Positions 1 to 32,070 of a DNA stretch of 32,070 nucleotides are shown one piece after another (positions within the stretch are counted from its first letter, which is position 1; each line of letters begins with the position of its first letter). Both the position numbers and the translations under genes were made by a program. Origin of the DNA: Corallococcus terminator (GTDB taxonomy: Bacteria; Myxococcota; Myxococcia; Myxococcales; Myxococcaceae); NCBI RefSeq assembly GCF_003611635.1, contig NZ_RAVZ01000072.1, forward strand, positions 1 to 32,070, written 5' to 3'. A model generated the notes under the pieces. The model was not told the DNA's origin. It worked only from the letters and a program-made list of their open reading frames with translations, and ran no database searches.

Positions 1-32070
<32,070 letters not shown>

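Overview
The window appears to lie entirely inside one giant gene. On the minus strand, the frame whose codons begin (lowest + coordinate) at positions divisible by 3 is open from 32069 down to 3. I found no stop in it, and it carries non-ribosomal peptide synthetase (NRPS) motifs without interruption. That is 10,689 complete codons, open at both ends, so neither the true start nor the stop is in view. There is no intergenic space, RNA gene, insertion sequence or CRISPR array. The DNA is very GC-rich with strong third-position G/C. With the megasynthase content this suggests a myxobacterium (Myxococcus/Corallococcus-like). That assignment is inference, not a database result.

Read in the direction of transcription (right to left) the protein is: C1-A1-PCP1-E, C2-A2-PCP2, C3-A3-PCP3, C4-A4-PCP4, C5-A5-PCP5, C6-A6-PCP6, C7-A7-PCP7, C8-A8-PCP8, C9-A9-PCP9, C10-A10(partial). 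C is condensation, A adenylation, PCP peptidyl carrier protein, E epimerisation. Module numbers are local to this window; earlier modules probably lie to the right, and the rest of module 10 and the chain terminator to the left. No thioesterase, reductase, methyltransferase or polyketide domain is visible. The only E domain is in module 1, and it is followed by a C domain of the type expected after an E domain.

The assembly line has been built by internal duplication. The carrier serine codons lie at 28986, 24429, 21261, 18093, 14925, 11736, 8571, 5382 and 2217 (lowest base of each codon). The spacings are 4557, then 3168, 3168, 3168, then 3189, 3165, 3189, 3165. Modules 8-9 are an in-register copy of modules 6-7 (period 6354 nt). 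The stretch from the end of A2 through module 3 recurs as the end of A4 through module 5 (period 6336 nt). A1 and A2 are close copies. Breakpoints between sequence families fall at two recurring places: the A10 motif at the end of the A domain, and just after the carrier serine.

Hand-read specificity residues give A1 and A2 DALWLGGVF, A3 and A5 DGKDLGVVN, A4 DAEDIGVVN, A6 and A8 DALWLGGTF, A7 DAETLGGVC and A9 DAEVMGGVA, plus the usual final Lys. The cautious reading is a long linear or cyclic peptide. It would contain one D residue followed by the same aliphatic residue, then a polar Glx-like/other/Glx-like run, then Val-like/X/Val-like/X. I cannot name the product.
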